49,926 nt of DNA from an uncultured Acetobacteraceae bacterium (lineage in GTDB: Bacteria > Pseudomonadota > Alphaproteobacteria > Acetobacterales > Acetobacteraceae). Position numbers and translations under genes: made by a program. Shown here piece by piece: positions 33,752-41,692 of this stretch. The stretch lies in assembly GCA_937873175.1 (NCBI GenBank), contig CALMVT010000027.1, positions 1 through 49,926 on the forward strand, in the 5' to 3' direction. The notes under the pieces were generated by a model, which was not told the origin of the DNA, did no database searches, and was given only the letters and a program-made list of their open reading frames with translations. The stretch's first letter is position 1. Each line of letters opens with the position of its first letter.

Positions 33752-33779
33752 CGATTCTTCAACGGCAAAAGGCCGCCTG

Positions 33780-34064
33780 ATGTCCGCTTTGATCCAAACC
33801 CTTGCAATGGCTGGGGCGGCGCTGGCCGCGGTGCTCGGCGCCATCGTGCTGGCCGGGCGGGGCGCGCGCATGCTGCGGCTTGCCCAGCCTGCCGCCGGGC
33901 GCCGGCTTGTGATGGGGGAAGCCCTGGCCTTGGACCGCACCCGGCGGCTGCAGTTGGTGTCGTGCGACGGGCGCGAGCTCCTTCTGCTGATCGGCAGCAG
34001 CTCCGAACAGGTGGTCGGTTGGCTGCCACTCCCGTCGGCCGGCACGTCGGGAACCATCCTGTGA
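33780..34064 (+). CDS. fliO: Flagellar biosynthesis protein FliO
   Basis: 94 residues. Small membrane protein that stabilises FliP during assembly of the export gate. One N-terminal membrane helix (IQTLAMAGAALAAVLGAIVL) is followed by a compact domain with RRLVMGEALALDRTRRLQLV, typical of FliO/MopB. Its stop overlaps the GTG start of fliP (GTGA at 34061-34064). The ATG at 33780 has AAAGG nearby. Confidence 0.87.
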   Translation: MSALIQTLAMAGAALAAVLGAIVLAGRGARMLRLAQPAAGRRLVMGEALALDRTRRLQLVSCDGRELLLLIGSSSEQVVGWLPLPSAGTSGTIL

Positions 34065-34807
34065 AGCAAGCGCCAGGGCGTTTCGCCTGCGCGGCGCTGC
34101 TTATCCTGGCGCTGGCCCCGACACTGGCCCACGCGCAATCGGTCAACATCGACCTGGGCGCGGCCGGGCAGGCGGGCGCGACGGGCCGGCTTGTCCAGTT
34201 GACCGCCCTTGTCACCGTGCTGTCGCTCGCGCCCAGCCTGCTGGTGATGGCCACCGCGTTTACCCGGATCGTCATCGTGCTTTCGCTGCTGCGGAGCGCG
34301 ATCGGCGCGCAAGGCACGCCGCCCAACACCGTGCTGATCGGTTTGGCCCTGTTCCTCACCTACTTCGTCATGCAGCCGGTGGTGGACCAAGCCTGGACCG
34401 GCGGCCTGCTGCCGATGACCCAGGGCCAGGTCGGAGAAATGGAGGGACTGCGGCTAACCGCGGAACCGTTCCGAGCCTTCATGGCCGCCAACGTCCGGGG
34501 CGCCGACCTGCAGCTCTTTCTCGACCTGGGGCAGATCCAAGCGCCGCCCACCCCGGATCAGGCGCAGTGGCGTGCCCTGGTGCCCGCCTTCATGATCGGC
34601 GAGATGCGGCGCGCGTTTGAGATGGGGTTTCTGCTCTACCTGCCGTTTCTCGTCATCGACCTGGTTGTCGGCAGCGTGCTGATGAGCCTGGGCATGATGA
34701 TGCTCCCGCCCAACGCGGTGTCGCTGCCGTTCAAGCTAATCTTCTTCGTTCTCGTGGATGGCTGGCGGCTGATCTCCGGCAGCTTGGTGCAGGGGTTTGC
34801 GACGTGA
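34061..34807 (+). CDS. fliP: Flagellar export apparatus protein FliP
   Basis: 248 residues. Core of the export gate with FliQ and FliR. A cleavable signal peptide is visible (CAALLILALAPTLAHAQ). Signature segments are SLLVMATAFTRIVIVLSLLR, then RSAIGAQGTPPNTVLIGLAL and the C-terminal MMMLPPNAVSLPFKLIFFVL. The start is a GTG overlapping the fliO stop. The gene lies on the opposite strand to its partners fliQ and fliR, but within the same cluster. Confidence 0.96.
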   Translation: MKQAPGRFACAALLILALAPTLAHAQSVNIDLGAAGQAGATGRLVQLTALVTVLSLAPSLLVMATAFTRIVIVLSLLRSAIGAQGTPPNTVLIGLALFLTYFVMQPVVDQAWTGGLLPMTQGQVGEMEGLRLTAEPFRAFMAANVRGADLQLFLDLGQIQAPPTPDQAQWRALVPAFMIGEMRRAFEMGFLLYLPFLVIDLVVGSVLMSLGMMMLPPNAVSLPFKLIFFVLVDGWRLISGSLVQGFAT

Positions 34808-34915
34808 TGCCGTAACCCTCCCACTCCGCCTCGGCGCTGGTCTTGAGGCCCGCAACGGCGCAGCATACAGCTTCGCCGTCAACGGGCGGCCAGCCCGGCA
34901 GCATGGGGGAATGCG

Positions 34916-35896
34916 ATGAAGGCCATCGTGATCGACAAAAACGACGGCGGCCAGCAGGTGGCCCTGCGCGACTTCGACGAAGCCGGGCTGATGGAGGGCG
35001 ACGTGACCGTCCGCATCTCTCACTCGTGCCTGAACTATAAGGACGGCCTCGCCTTGACCGGCAAGGCCCCGGTCGTGCGCCGCTTTCCCATGATCCCCGG
35101 CATCGACTTCGCGGGGGTGGTGGAGACTTCGGCGCATTCCGGCTTCAAGCCCGGCGACGCCGTGCTGCTGAACGGCTGGGGCACCGGGGAAACGCATCTC
35201 GGCGGCTATGCCGAGCGGAGCCGGGTCAAGGGCGAGTGGCTGATCCCGCTGCCTCCTGGCCTCACGCCCGCGCAGGCGATGGCGGTCGGCACGGCGGGCT
35301 ACACGGCGATGCTGTCACTGATGGCCGTCGAACGCCACGGCCTCACGCCTGATGCCGGCCCGGCGGTCGTCACCGGGGCCGCCGGCGGGGTCGGCTCGGT
35401 CGCGGTCGCCTTGCTGCATCGCACGGGCTGGCGGGTGATCGCTTCCACCGGGCGGATGGCGGAGGCCGAGTACCTGATGGGCTTGGGCGCGAACGAAGTC
35501 ATCGACCGCGCCAGCCTGGCCGGCACGCCGAAGCCGCTTGCCAAGGAGCGTTGGGCAGCGGCCATCGATTCCGTGGGTTCGGCCACGCTGGCCAACGTCT
35601 TGTCCATGACGCGGTCGGGCGGCGCGGTCGCGGCGTGCGGGCTGGCGGGCGGCATGGACCTGCCAGGGTCGGTCGCGCCGTTCATCCTCCGCGGCGTGGC
35701 GCTGCTCGGCATCGAGTCCGTGATGGCGCCCCGGGCGCGTCGGACCGAAGCCTGGAACCGGCTGGCCCAGGAGCTTGACATGGCCAAGCTGGACGCGATG
35801 ACCCGCACGATCGGTTTGGCCGACGTGCGGCAAGCGGCAGAAGACATCCTCGCCGGGCGCATCCGCGGACGGGTCGTGGTTGAAATCGGCGGCTGA
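34916..35896 (+). CDS. acuI: AcuI/YhdH-type acryloyl-CoA reductase-like MDR oxidoreductase
   Basis: 326 residues of the zinc-independent medium-chain reductase family. The YhdH/AcuI signature is present: SCLNYKDGLALTGKAPVVRR, PGIDFAGVVE, GLTPAQAMAVGTAGYTAMLS, then the NADPH loop VVTGAAGGVGSVAVALL. AcuI reduces acryloyl-CoA to propionyl-CoA with NADPH, protecting against acrylate, for example during dimethylsulfoniopropionate breakdown. No other DMSP gene is visible. It is 108 bases after fliP and 149 bases before the betaine cluster, so it may be independent of both. Confidence 0.88.
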   Translation: MKAIVIDKNDGGQQVALRDFDEAGLMEGDVTVRISHSCLNYKDGLALTGKAPVVRRFPMIPGIDFAGVVETSAHSGFKPGDAVLLNGWGTGETHLGGYAERSRVKGEWLIPLPPGLTPAQAMAVGTAGYTAMLSLMAVERHGLTPDAGPAVVTGAAGGVGSVAVALLHRTGWRVIASTGRMAEAEYLMGLGANEVIDRASLAGTPKPLAKERWAAAIDSVGSATLANVLSMTRSGGAVAACGLAGGMDLPGSVAPFILRGVALLGIESVMAPRARRTEAWNRLAQELDMAKLDAMTRTIGLADVRQAAEDILAGRIRGRVVVEIGG

Positions 35897-35920
35897 ACCG
35901 CGGGGCATCCCGGCCATGTC

Positions 35921-35954
35921 GCTTGCAGGCAAGCTGCCGGCGTGGCAGTGCAAG
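35921..35954 (+). promoter_or_regulatory. Palindrome and nested hairpin upstream of the DgcA-like gene
   Basis: GCTTGC-AG-GCAAGC at 35921-35934 is a perfect palindrome. The same stretch also forms a larger fold: CTTGCA (35922-35927) with TGCAAG (35949-35954), enclosing CTGCC/GGCAG. It could be an operator for the cluster regulator or a terminator of acuI, though no T-run follows. A TATGAT at 35983-35988, about 58 bases before the next ATG, may be a -10 box. Confidence 0.4.
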
Positions 35955-36045
35955 AAAGCAGCCAACGCCTCACGCATCTTGCTATGATCCGCCCGTGCGT
36001 GGCAGGACCGCCCCGCGCCCGGCCCATTGACCGAGGAATGGAGCC

Positions 36046-38112
36046 ATGAACGCCATCGGCGACGTGCTCGACCGCACCAAGGACCCGTTGCTGCAACCAT
36101 ACCGGCTGCGGCATCTCACGTTGCGCAACCGGGTGATGAGCACGGCGCACGAGCCGTATTATAGCGAAGACGGGATGCCGAAGGACCGCTATCGGCTGTA
36201 TCACGTCGAAAAGGCGCGGGGCGGCGTGGCGCTGACCATGACCGCCGGGTCCGCCATCGTGTCGCCCGACAGCCCGCCGGTGTTCGGCAACCTGCTGGCC
36301 TACAAGGACGAGATTGTCCCCTGGTTGCGGCGCCTTACGGACGAATGCCACGAGCACGGCTCGGCGGTGATGATCCAGATCACCCACCTTGGCCGCCGCA
36401 CCGCCTGGAACAAGGCGGATTGGCTGCCGGTATTGGCGCCTTCCCCGATCCGGGAGGCGGCCCACCGCGCCTTCCCGAAGGCGGCGGAGGACTGGGATAT
36501 CGACCGCGTGGTGGCGGACTACGCTGCCGCGGCGCAGCGCATGCAGGCGGCGGGGCTGGACGGGCTGGAGATCACCGCCTACGGCCACCTGCCGGATCAG
36601 TTCTGGTCGCCGGCCACCAACCACCGGGAGGACGCCTTCGGCGGCGACCTTTCAGCCCGCATGGCGTTCTCGCTCCGCGTCATGCAGGCGATGCGGGACG
36701 CCGTGGGGCCGGACTTCCTGCTCGGCCTGCGCATGGTGGCGGACGAGGACTGGGAGATCGGCCTGTCGCGGGAGGAGGGCATCGAGATCGCCCGGCGCTT
36801 CAAGGCGTCCGGCCTTGCCGATTTCCTGAACGTCATCCGCGGCCACATGGACACCGACAACGCGCTGGCGGACGTGATCCCCATCGCCGGCATGCGCTCC
36901 GCCCCACATCTCGACTTCGCGGGCGAAGTGCGGGCGGCGGCCGAGATCCCGGTGTTCCACGCCGCCCGCATCAACGATGTCGCCACTGCCCGCCACGCCA
37001 TCGCGGAGGGCAAGCTCGACATGGTCGGCATGACCCGGGCGCTGATCGCCGACCCGCACATCGTCCGCAAGGTGATGGAGCGGCAGGAGCACCTGATCCG
37101 CCCCTGCGTCGGCGCGAGCTACTGCATCGACCGCATCTACGAGGGCAACGAGGCGCTGTGCATCCACAACGCGGCCACCGGGCGGGAAGCCACGATGCCG
37201 CAGGTGGTGACGCGCACGGACGGGCCGCGGCGCCGGGTGGTGGTGGTGGGCGCCGGCCCGGCCGGGCTGGAAGCGGCGCGGGTTGCGGCCGAGCGCGGCC
37301 ACGCCGTCATCCTGTTCGAGGCAACGGAGCAGGCGGGCGGGCAACTCCTGCTCGTCGCGCGCTCGCCCCGGCGGCGGGAGCTGATCGGCATCGTGGATTG
37401 GCGGCTGTCGGAGCTGGAGCGCCTCGGCGCGGACCTGCGCTTCGCCACTTGGGCGGAGGCGGGCGACGTGCTGGCGGAGGAACCGGACGTGGTGTTCGTC
37501 GCGACCGGCGGCATCCCGAACACAGAGATTCTCGCCAGCGGCAACGAGCTGGTTACATCGACCTGGGACTTGGTGTCCGGCGCGGTGAAGCCGGCGGAGC
37601 GGGTGCTGATCTACGACGACAACGGCAATTACCCCGGGATGCAGGCGGCCGAGTTGGTCGCCACCGCCGGGTCGGAACTGGAGATCGTGACGCCGGAGCG
37701 GAACTTCGCGCCGGAGCTTGGCGGCTTGAACCATGCGGGCTTTGCCCGGGTATTTCAGCGTGCCGGGGTGCGCATCACCATTAACAGCCGCGTGCTCTCG
37801 GTGCGGCGGGAAGGCAACAAGCTGGCGGCGACGCTCGGCAGCGACTACGGTCCGCGCACGGAGGAACGCCTGGTCGATCAGGTGGTGGTCGAGCACGGCA
37901 CGCTGCCGCTCGATGAGCTGTACTTCGCGCTGCGGCCCGGCTCGGTGAATTTGGGCGAAGTGGATCACCGGGCGCTGCTGGCCGGGCAGCCGCAAACCGT
38001 GGTGCGCAACCCCGACGGTGCTTACCGCCTGATGCGCATCGGCGACGCGGTCGCCAGCCGCAACATCCATGCAGCCGTGTTCGACGGGCTGCGCCACGCC
38101 AAGGACCTTTGA
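36046..38112 (+). CDS. DgcA/StcD-like flavoprotein N-demethylase
   Basis: 688 residues. The N-terminal FMN barrel (about 15-350, with YGHLPDQFWSP and NHREDAFGGD) resembles old yellow enzymes; the C-terminal half (about 395-680, VVVVGAGPAGLEAARVA) binds a second nucleotide, as in trimethylamine dehydrogenase. Between them is the iron-sulfur segment with Cys354, Cys360 and Cys372; the position of the usual second cysteine is Ala357. In Pseudomonas the homologue DgcA demethylates dimethylglycine, and in Sinorhizobium StcD acts on N-methylproline. Here it precedes the betaine oxygenase by three bases, so dimethylglycine to sarcosine is the likely step. No dgcB is present. Confidence 0.9.
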   Translation: MNAIGDVLDRTKDPLLQPYRLRHLTLRNRVMSTAHEPYYSEDGMPKDRYRLYHVEKARGGVALTMTAGSAIVSPDSPPVFGNLLAYKDEIVPWLRRLTDECHEHGSAVMIQITHLGRRTAWNKADWLPVLAPSPIREAAHRAFPKAAEDWDIDRVVADYAAAAQRMQAAGLDGLEITAYGHLPDQFWSPATNHREDAFGGDLSARMAFSLRVMQAMRDAVGPDFLLGLRMVADEDWEIGLSREEGIEIARRFKASGLADFLNVIRGHMDTDNALADVIPIAGMRSAPHLDFAGEVRAAAEIPVFHAARINDVATARHAIAEGKLDMVGMTRALIADPHIVRKVMERQEHLIRPCVGASYCIDRIYEGNEALCIHNAATGREATMPQVVTRTDGPRRRVVVVGAGPAGLEAARVAAERGHAVILFEATEQAGGQLLLVARSPRRRELIGIVDWRLSELERLGADLRFATWAEAGDVLAEEPDVVFVATGGIPNTEILASGNELVTSTWDLVSGAVKPAERVLIYDDNGNYPGMQAAELVATAGSELEIVTPERNFAPELGGLNHAGFARVFQRAGVRITINSRVLSVRREGNKLAATLGSDYGPRTEERLVDQVVVEHGTLPLDELYFALRPGSVNLGEVDHRALLAGQPQTVVRNPDGAYRLMRIGDAVASRNIHAAVFDGLRHAKDL

Positions 38113-38115
38113 ACC

Positions 38116-39366
38116 ATGACCGCCATCACGCAGTCCGGCTTGGATGCCCTGGTTGCCCGGCGCCGGCCCGGCCACAGCCTGGAGGCCGCGTTCTACACCA
38201 GCCAGGACGTGTTCGACCTGGATATGCGGCTGATCTTCGGCCGGCACTGGATTTTCGTCGCGAGCGAGCCGGAAGTCCCGGAAGCCGGCGATTACGTGAC
38301 GGTGCAGTTGGGCGGCACCTCCGTGGTCCTGGTGCGCGACGACGACATGGCGGTGCGCGCGTTCCACAACGTTTGCCGCCACCGCGGCGCGGTGATCCTG
38401 CGGGACGGCAAGGGCTTCGTCGGCAACCTCGTCTGCCCCTACCACCAGTGGACCTACGACCTCACGGGCGCGCTGATCCACGCCGAGAACATGCCGTCCT
38501 GCGTCGGCTCGCCCGAGCATGGGCTGAAGCCGGTGCACGTGCGCAGCCTGGCCGGGCTGCTGTTCATTTGCCTGGCCGACGAGCCGCCGGTGGACTTCGA
38601 CGACGTGGCGGCGCAGGTCGGCCCTTACCTCGCGCCGCACGGGCTGCAAGACTGCAAGGTGGCGGCGCAGATCGACTTGGTTGAGCACGGCAACTGGAAG
38701 CTGACCATCGAGAACAACCGCGAATGCTATCATTGCGGCGGCCATCCGGAATTGCTGTGCAGCCTGTTCCACTTCTTCGGCTACACGGCCGCCGACGTGA
38801 CGCCGGCTCAGGCCGAGGACTATCAGCGCTTCCTGCGTACCCAAACGGAGTTCGAGGCCATCTGGGACGCCGCCGGCCTGCCCTGGCGCGCGCTGGAGGA
38901 TTTGCACGGCCGCCCGACCGGGTTCCGCACCGAGCGGCTGGCGCTCGACGGACCCGGCGAAAGCTACACGATGGACGCGCGCCAGGCATCCCGGCGCCTG
39001 GTCGCCGGGTTCACTCAGCCGCGCATGGGGGCGCTGCACCTGCACACCCAGCCGAACAGTTGGCACCACTTCTTGGGCGACCACGCCGTGACCTTCGCAA
39101 CGATCCCTGTGGCGCCCGGGCGCACCCTGGTGCGGACGACCTGGCTGGTGGCCAAGGATGCGGTGGAGGGCGTCGATTACGACGTGGACCGCCTGACCGA
39201 AGTGTGGCGCGCGACCAACGAGCAGGACGCGAGCTTCGTCGAGATGGCGCAAGCCGGCGCCGCCAGCGCGGCGCACGAACCCGGCCCGTATGCTCCGGCC
39301 GAGTACATGGTCGATGCCTTCTGCACCTGGTATATCGAGCGGCTGCGCGCCGGCATGGGCCAATGA
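38116..39366 (+). CDS. gbcA: Rieske oxygenase of glycine betaine (GbcA-like)
   Basis: 416 residues, alpha subunit of a Rieske non-haem iron monooxygenase that demethylates glycine betaine to dimethylglycine. Rieske ligands are Cys87, His89, Cys107 and His110 (CRH-x17-CPYH). The mononuclear iron ligands lie in NRECYHCGGHPE (His206, His210) and probably Asp371. Stachydrine demethylase (Stc2) is a close relative, so proline betaine is an alternative substrate; the adjacent sarcosine oxidase genes favour glycine betaine. The matching reductase gene is at 40598. Confidence 0.92.
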   Translation: MTAITQSGLDALVARRRPGHSLEAAFYTSQDVFDLDMRLIFGRHWIFVASEPEVPEAGDYVTVQLGGTSVVLVRDDDMAVRAFHNVCRHRGAVILRDGKGFVGNLVCPYHQWTYDLTGALIHAENMPSCVGSPEHGLKPVHVRSLAGLLFICLADEPPVDFDDVAAQVGPYLAPHGLQDCKVAAQIDLVEHGNWKLTIENNRECYHCGGHPELLCSLFHFFGYTAADVTPAQAEDYQRFLRTQTEFEAIWDAAGLPWRALEDLHGRPTGFRTERLALDGPGESYTMDARQASRRLVAGFTQPRMGALHLHTQPNSWHHFLGDHAVTFATIPVAPGRTLVRTTWLVAKDAVEGVDYDVDRLTEVWRATNEQDASFVEMAQAGAASAAHEPGPYAPAEYMVDAFCTWYIERLRAGMGQ

Positions 39367-39379
39367 TAGAGGGGGACAG

Positions 39380-40423
39380 ATGACGGACGGGGGCGGGCCG
39401 ACTCTCCGCGTCGGCTTCATCCTCGCCAACAACTTCACCTTGTCGGCATTCTCCCTATTCGTTGATGCCCTGCGGCTGGCGGGGGACGAAGGCGACCTGT
39501 CCCGCCCGATCCGGTGCCAATGGCCGGTGATGGCGGCGCGCACCGACCCGGTGCGCAGCAGTTGCGGGGTGCTGGTCATGCCGACCAGCGGGCTGCTGCC
39601 GCCGGACGAACTGAACTACGTCGTGGTGGTCGGCGGCCTATTGCGGGCCGGACCGGCGCTTGATCCGGCGGCGCGCGCCTACCTGCGCCGGGCTGCAGCC
39701 GCCGGCACGTTGTTGATTGGCGTGTGCACCGGCAGCTTCCTGCTGTGCCGAGAGGGCCTGATGGCGGGACGCCGGGCTTGCGTGAGCTGGTTCCACTACC
39801 AGGATTTCAAAGACGAGTTCCCGGATCAGGACGCGGTGGCGGACCGGCTGTTCCTGGTGGACCGCGACCGCATCACCTGCTCCGGCGGCAGCAACGTGGC
39901 GGACCTCGCGGTTTACCTCATCAAGCGGCATGTTGGCCCGGCGCAGGCGCAGAAAGCGCAGCACGTCATGCTGCTCAACCGCATCCGCAGCGCCGACGAC
40001 GCGCAGCCGCACCCGCCAATTGCCAGCGAGGGCAACCAATCCGACGAGAAGGTGCGCCGCGCCCTGCTGACGATGGAGCAGAACCTGGGTGCGCCGCTGC
40101 CGATAGACGAGGTGGCGCGCCGGGTCGGCTTGTCGCCCCGGCAGTTGGAGCGGCGGTTCCAACAGGTTCTAGGCGTGTGCCCCACGGCGGCTTACCGCGA
40201 GCTGCGGATGCGATACGCGAGCTGGTTGCTGAACAACACGGCGCTCAGCGTGACGGAGGTGGCCATCGAGGCCGGGTTCGCGGACGGTGCGCACTTCTCG
40301 CGCCAGTTCCGCGGAGCGTTTGGACACCCGCCCAGCCTGCACCGGTCCACCTCTGGCCTCGTTGCCGGACGGGCGGTGATCAACCCGGGACTGATGCCGC
40401 CGGAACGCCGGCAATATATCTGA
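39380..40423 (+). CDS. GbdR-like AraC/GlxA-family transcriptional regulator
   Basis: 347 residues from the ATG at 39380 (MTDGGGPTLRVGFILANNFT), with AGGGGGA upstream. The N-terminal DJ-1/PfpI-like domain (about 8-190) has the cysteine motif GVCTGSFLLC and the conserved ACVSWFHYQDF and DRDRITCSGGSNVADLA. The C-terminal AraC domain (about 235-335) has two helix-turn-helices, LPIDEVARRVGLSPRQLERRF and LSVTEVAIEAGFADGAHFSR. GbdR of Pseudomonas senses glycine betaine and dimethylglycine and activates this pathway. It is placed inside the cluster between the oxygenase and reductase genes, with a regulatory gap after it. Confidence 0.92.
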   Translation: MTDGGGPTLRVGFILANNFTLSAFSLFVDALRLAGDEGDLSRPIRCQWPVMAARTDPVRSSCGVLVMPTSGLLPPDELNYVVVVGGLLRAGPALDPAARAYLRRAAAAGTLLIGVCTGSFLLCREGLMAGRRACVSWFHYQDFKDEFPDQDAVADRLFLVDRDRITCSGGSNVADLAVYLIKRHVGPAQAQKAQHVMLLNRIRSADDAQPHPPIASEGNQSDEKVRRALLTMEQNLGAPLPIDEVARRVGLSPRQLERRFQQVLGVCPTAAYRELRMRYASWLLNNTALSVTEVAIEAGFADGAHFSRQFRGAFGHPPSLHRSTSGLVAGRAVINPGLMPPERRQYI

Positions 40424-40431
40424 ACACCACT

Positions 40432-40517
40432 GCTTGGTGTCGCAAAGATACAAGCTCTGCGCCGTATTCCGACAAGCATTTGCAGTGTGCACATAACAGC
40501 ATTGCGTTGTTGCTTGT
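40432..40517 (+). promoter_or_regulatory. Regulatory region before gbcB with four GCTTG/CAAGC elements
   Basis: This 174-base gap (40424-40597) is relatively AT-rich. It holds GCTTG at 40432-40436, CAAGC at 40451-40455, CAAGC within ACAAGCA (40472-40478) and GCTTG within TGCTTGT (40511-40517). The last two form a perfect 7-bp inverted repeat with a 32-base spacer. Similar elements occur before the DgcA-like gene and soxB. No clear -35/-10 pair was identified. AraC-family activators usually bind such repeated elements; assignment to the GbdR-like protein is inference. Confidence 0.45.
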
Positions 40518-40597
40518 TGTACATGCGGAACATTGGGAATGCTTTCATCCATGATCGACACGGCAGTGCGATCGGCTGACATCTCGGTGCCAGCCGC

Positions 40598-41692
40598 ATG
40601 CTGAATGGCGGCCCGCCGCAGATCACCGGCGACGCGCTTCCGGTTTGGGGCGTGGATCACGACGGCGATCTGGAGTGCCTGGCGGTGACGGAGGAAACGC
40701 ATGATGTGCGGAGCTTCCACTTCGCGACCGACCGGCCTTGCCGCTTCCGCTTCGAGCCGGGCCAGTTCCTGACGCTGGAACTGCCGATCGGCGGCGAGAC
40801 GGTGTTCCGCTGTTATACGATCTCCTCCCCGCCGACCCGGCCCGAAACGCTGTCGATCACCACGAAGCGCGTGCGCGGCGGCCCGGTCTCTAATTGGCTG
40901 CATGACACCGTGCGGCCCGGCGTGCGCCTGCGGGCCACCGGGCCGTCCGGCGACTTCGTGCTGCCGCGCGTGTCGGCCGCGTCGCTGCTGCTGCTGTCAG
41001 GCGGCAGCGGGGTGACGCCGCTGATGAGCATGGTGCGGACCCTGTTCGATCGGGCCGAGGATCGCGATGTCGTGTTCGTGCACAGCGCCCGCTCGCCGCG
41101 CGACATCATCTTCCGGGAGGAGCTTGCGCTGATGACGCGCCGCCTGCCGCGCCTGCGGGTGGCGCACGTGGTGGAAAGCACGGAGGGCGAGCCGGGGTGG
41201 CCCGGCCTGGTCGGGCGGCTCGACGCCCGCGCGCTCGGCCTGCTGGCGCCCGACTTCATGACGCGGGAGGTGTACTGCTGCGGCCCGGCGCCCTACATGG
41301 CCGGGGTGTGCGCGCTGCTGGACCAGGCGGGGTTCGACCGAAGCCGTTACCACGAGGAAAGCTTCAACTTCGAGGCACTGCCGGACGCGGTTCACAAGGA
41401 CGTTGCTGACGCCGAGGCCATCGCGGAGTCAACCTTCAGCGTGACCTTTGCCAAAACCGGCAAGGTGGTCGCCTGCCCGCCCGGCACCACCGTGCTCGCG
41501 GCGGCGAAGGCGGCGGGGCTGCGCTTGCCGTCCTCCTGCACGCGCGGGGTCTGCGGCACCTGCAAAAGCCGGATGCTGTCGGGTCGGGTCGATATGCGGC
41601 ACGGCGGCGGCATCCGCCAACGAGAGGTTGATCAAGGCATGGTATTGATCTGCTGTAGCCGCCCGCTCGAAGACTTGGTGATCGACCGATGA
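40598..41692 (+). CDS. gbcB: Betaine oxygenase reductase component (GbcB-like)
   Basis: 364 residues. Electron-transfer partner of the Rieske oxygenase: FAD-binding domain (RCYTISSPPTRPE), NAD-binding domain (LLLLSGGSGVTPLMSM and EVYCCGPAPYM) and a C-terminal plant-type [2Fe-2S] ferredoxin with Cys314, Cys319, Cys322 and Cys352. It passes electrons from NADH to GbcA. The stop overlaps the ABC ATPase start (ATGA), so reductase and importer are coupled. Confidence 0.93.
   Translation: MLNGGPPQITGDALPVWGVDHDGDLECLAVTEETHDVRSFHFATDRPCRFRFEPGQFLTLELPIGGETVFRCYTISSPPTRPETLSITTKRVRGGPVSNWLHDTVRPGVRLRATGPSGDFVLPRVSAASLLLLSGGSGVTPLMSMVRTLFDRAEDRDVVFVHSARSPRDIIFREELALMTRRLPRLRVAHVVESTEGEPGWPGLVGRLDARALGLLAPDFMTREVYCCGPAPYMAGVCALLDQAGFDRSRYHEESFNFEALPDAVHKDVADAEAIAESTFSVTFAKTGKVVACPPGTTVLAAAKAAGLRLPSSCTRGVCGTCKSRMLSGRVDMRHGGGIRQREVDQGMVLICCSRPLEDLVIDR

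Noticed and set aside
36652-39579. 975-codon open frame antisense to the DgcA-like and gbcA genes
   Set aside because: Long antisense frames are common in GC-rich coding DNA; the translation is His/Arg/Gln-rich with no family features, while the sense genes match well-known families.
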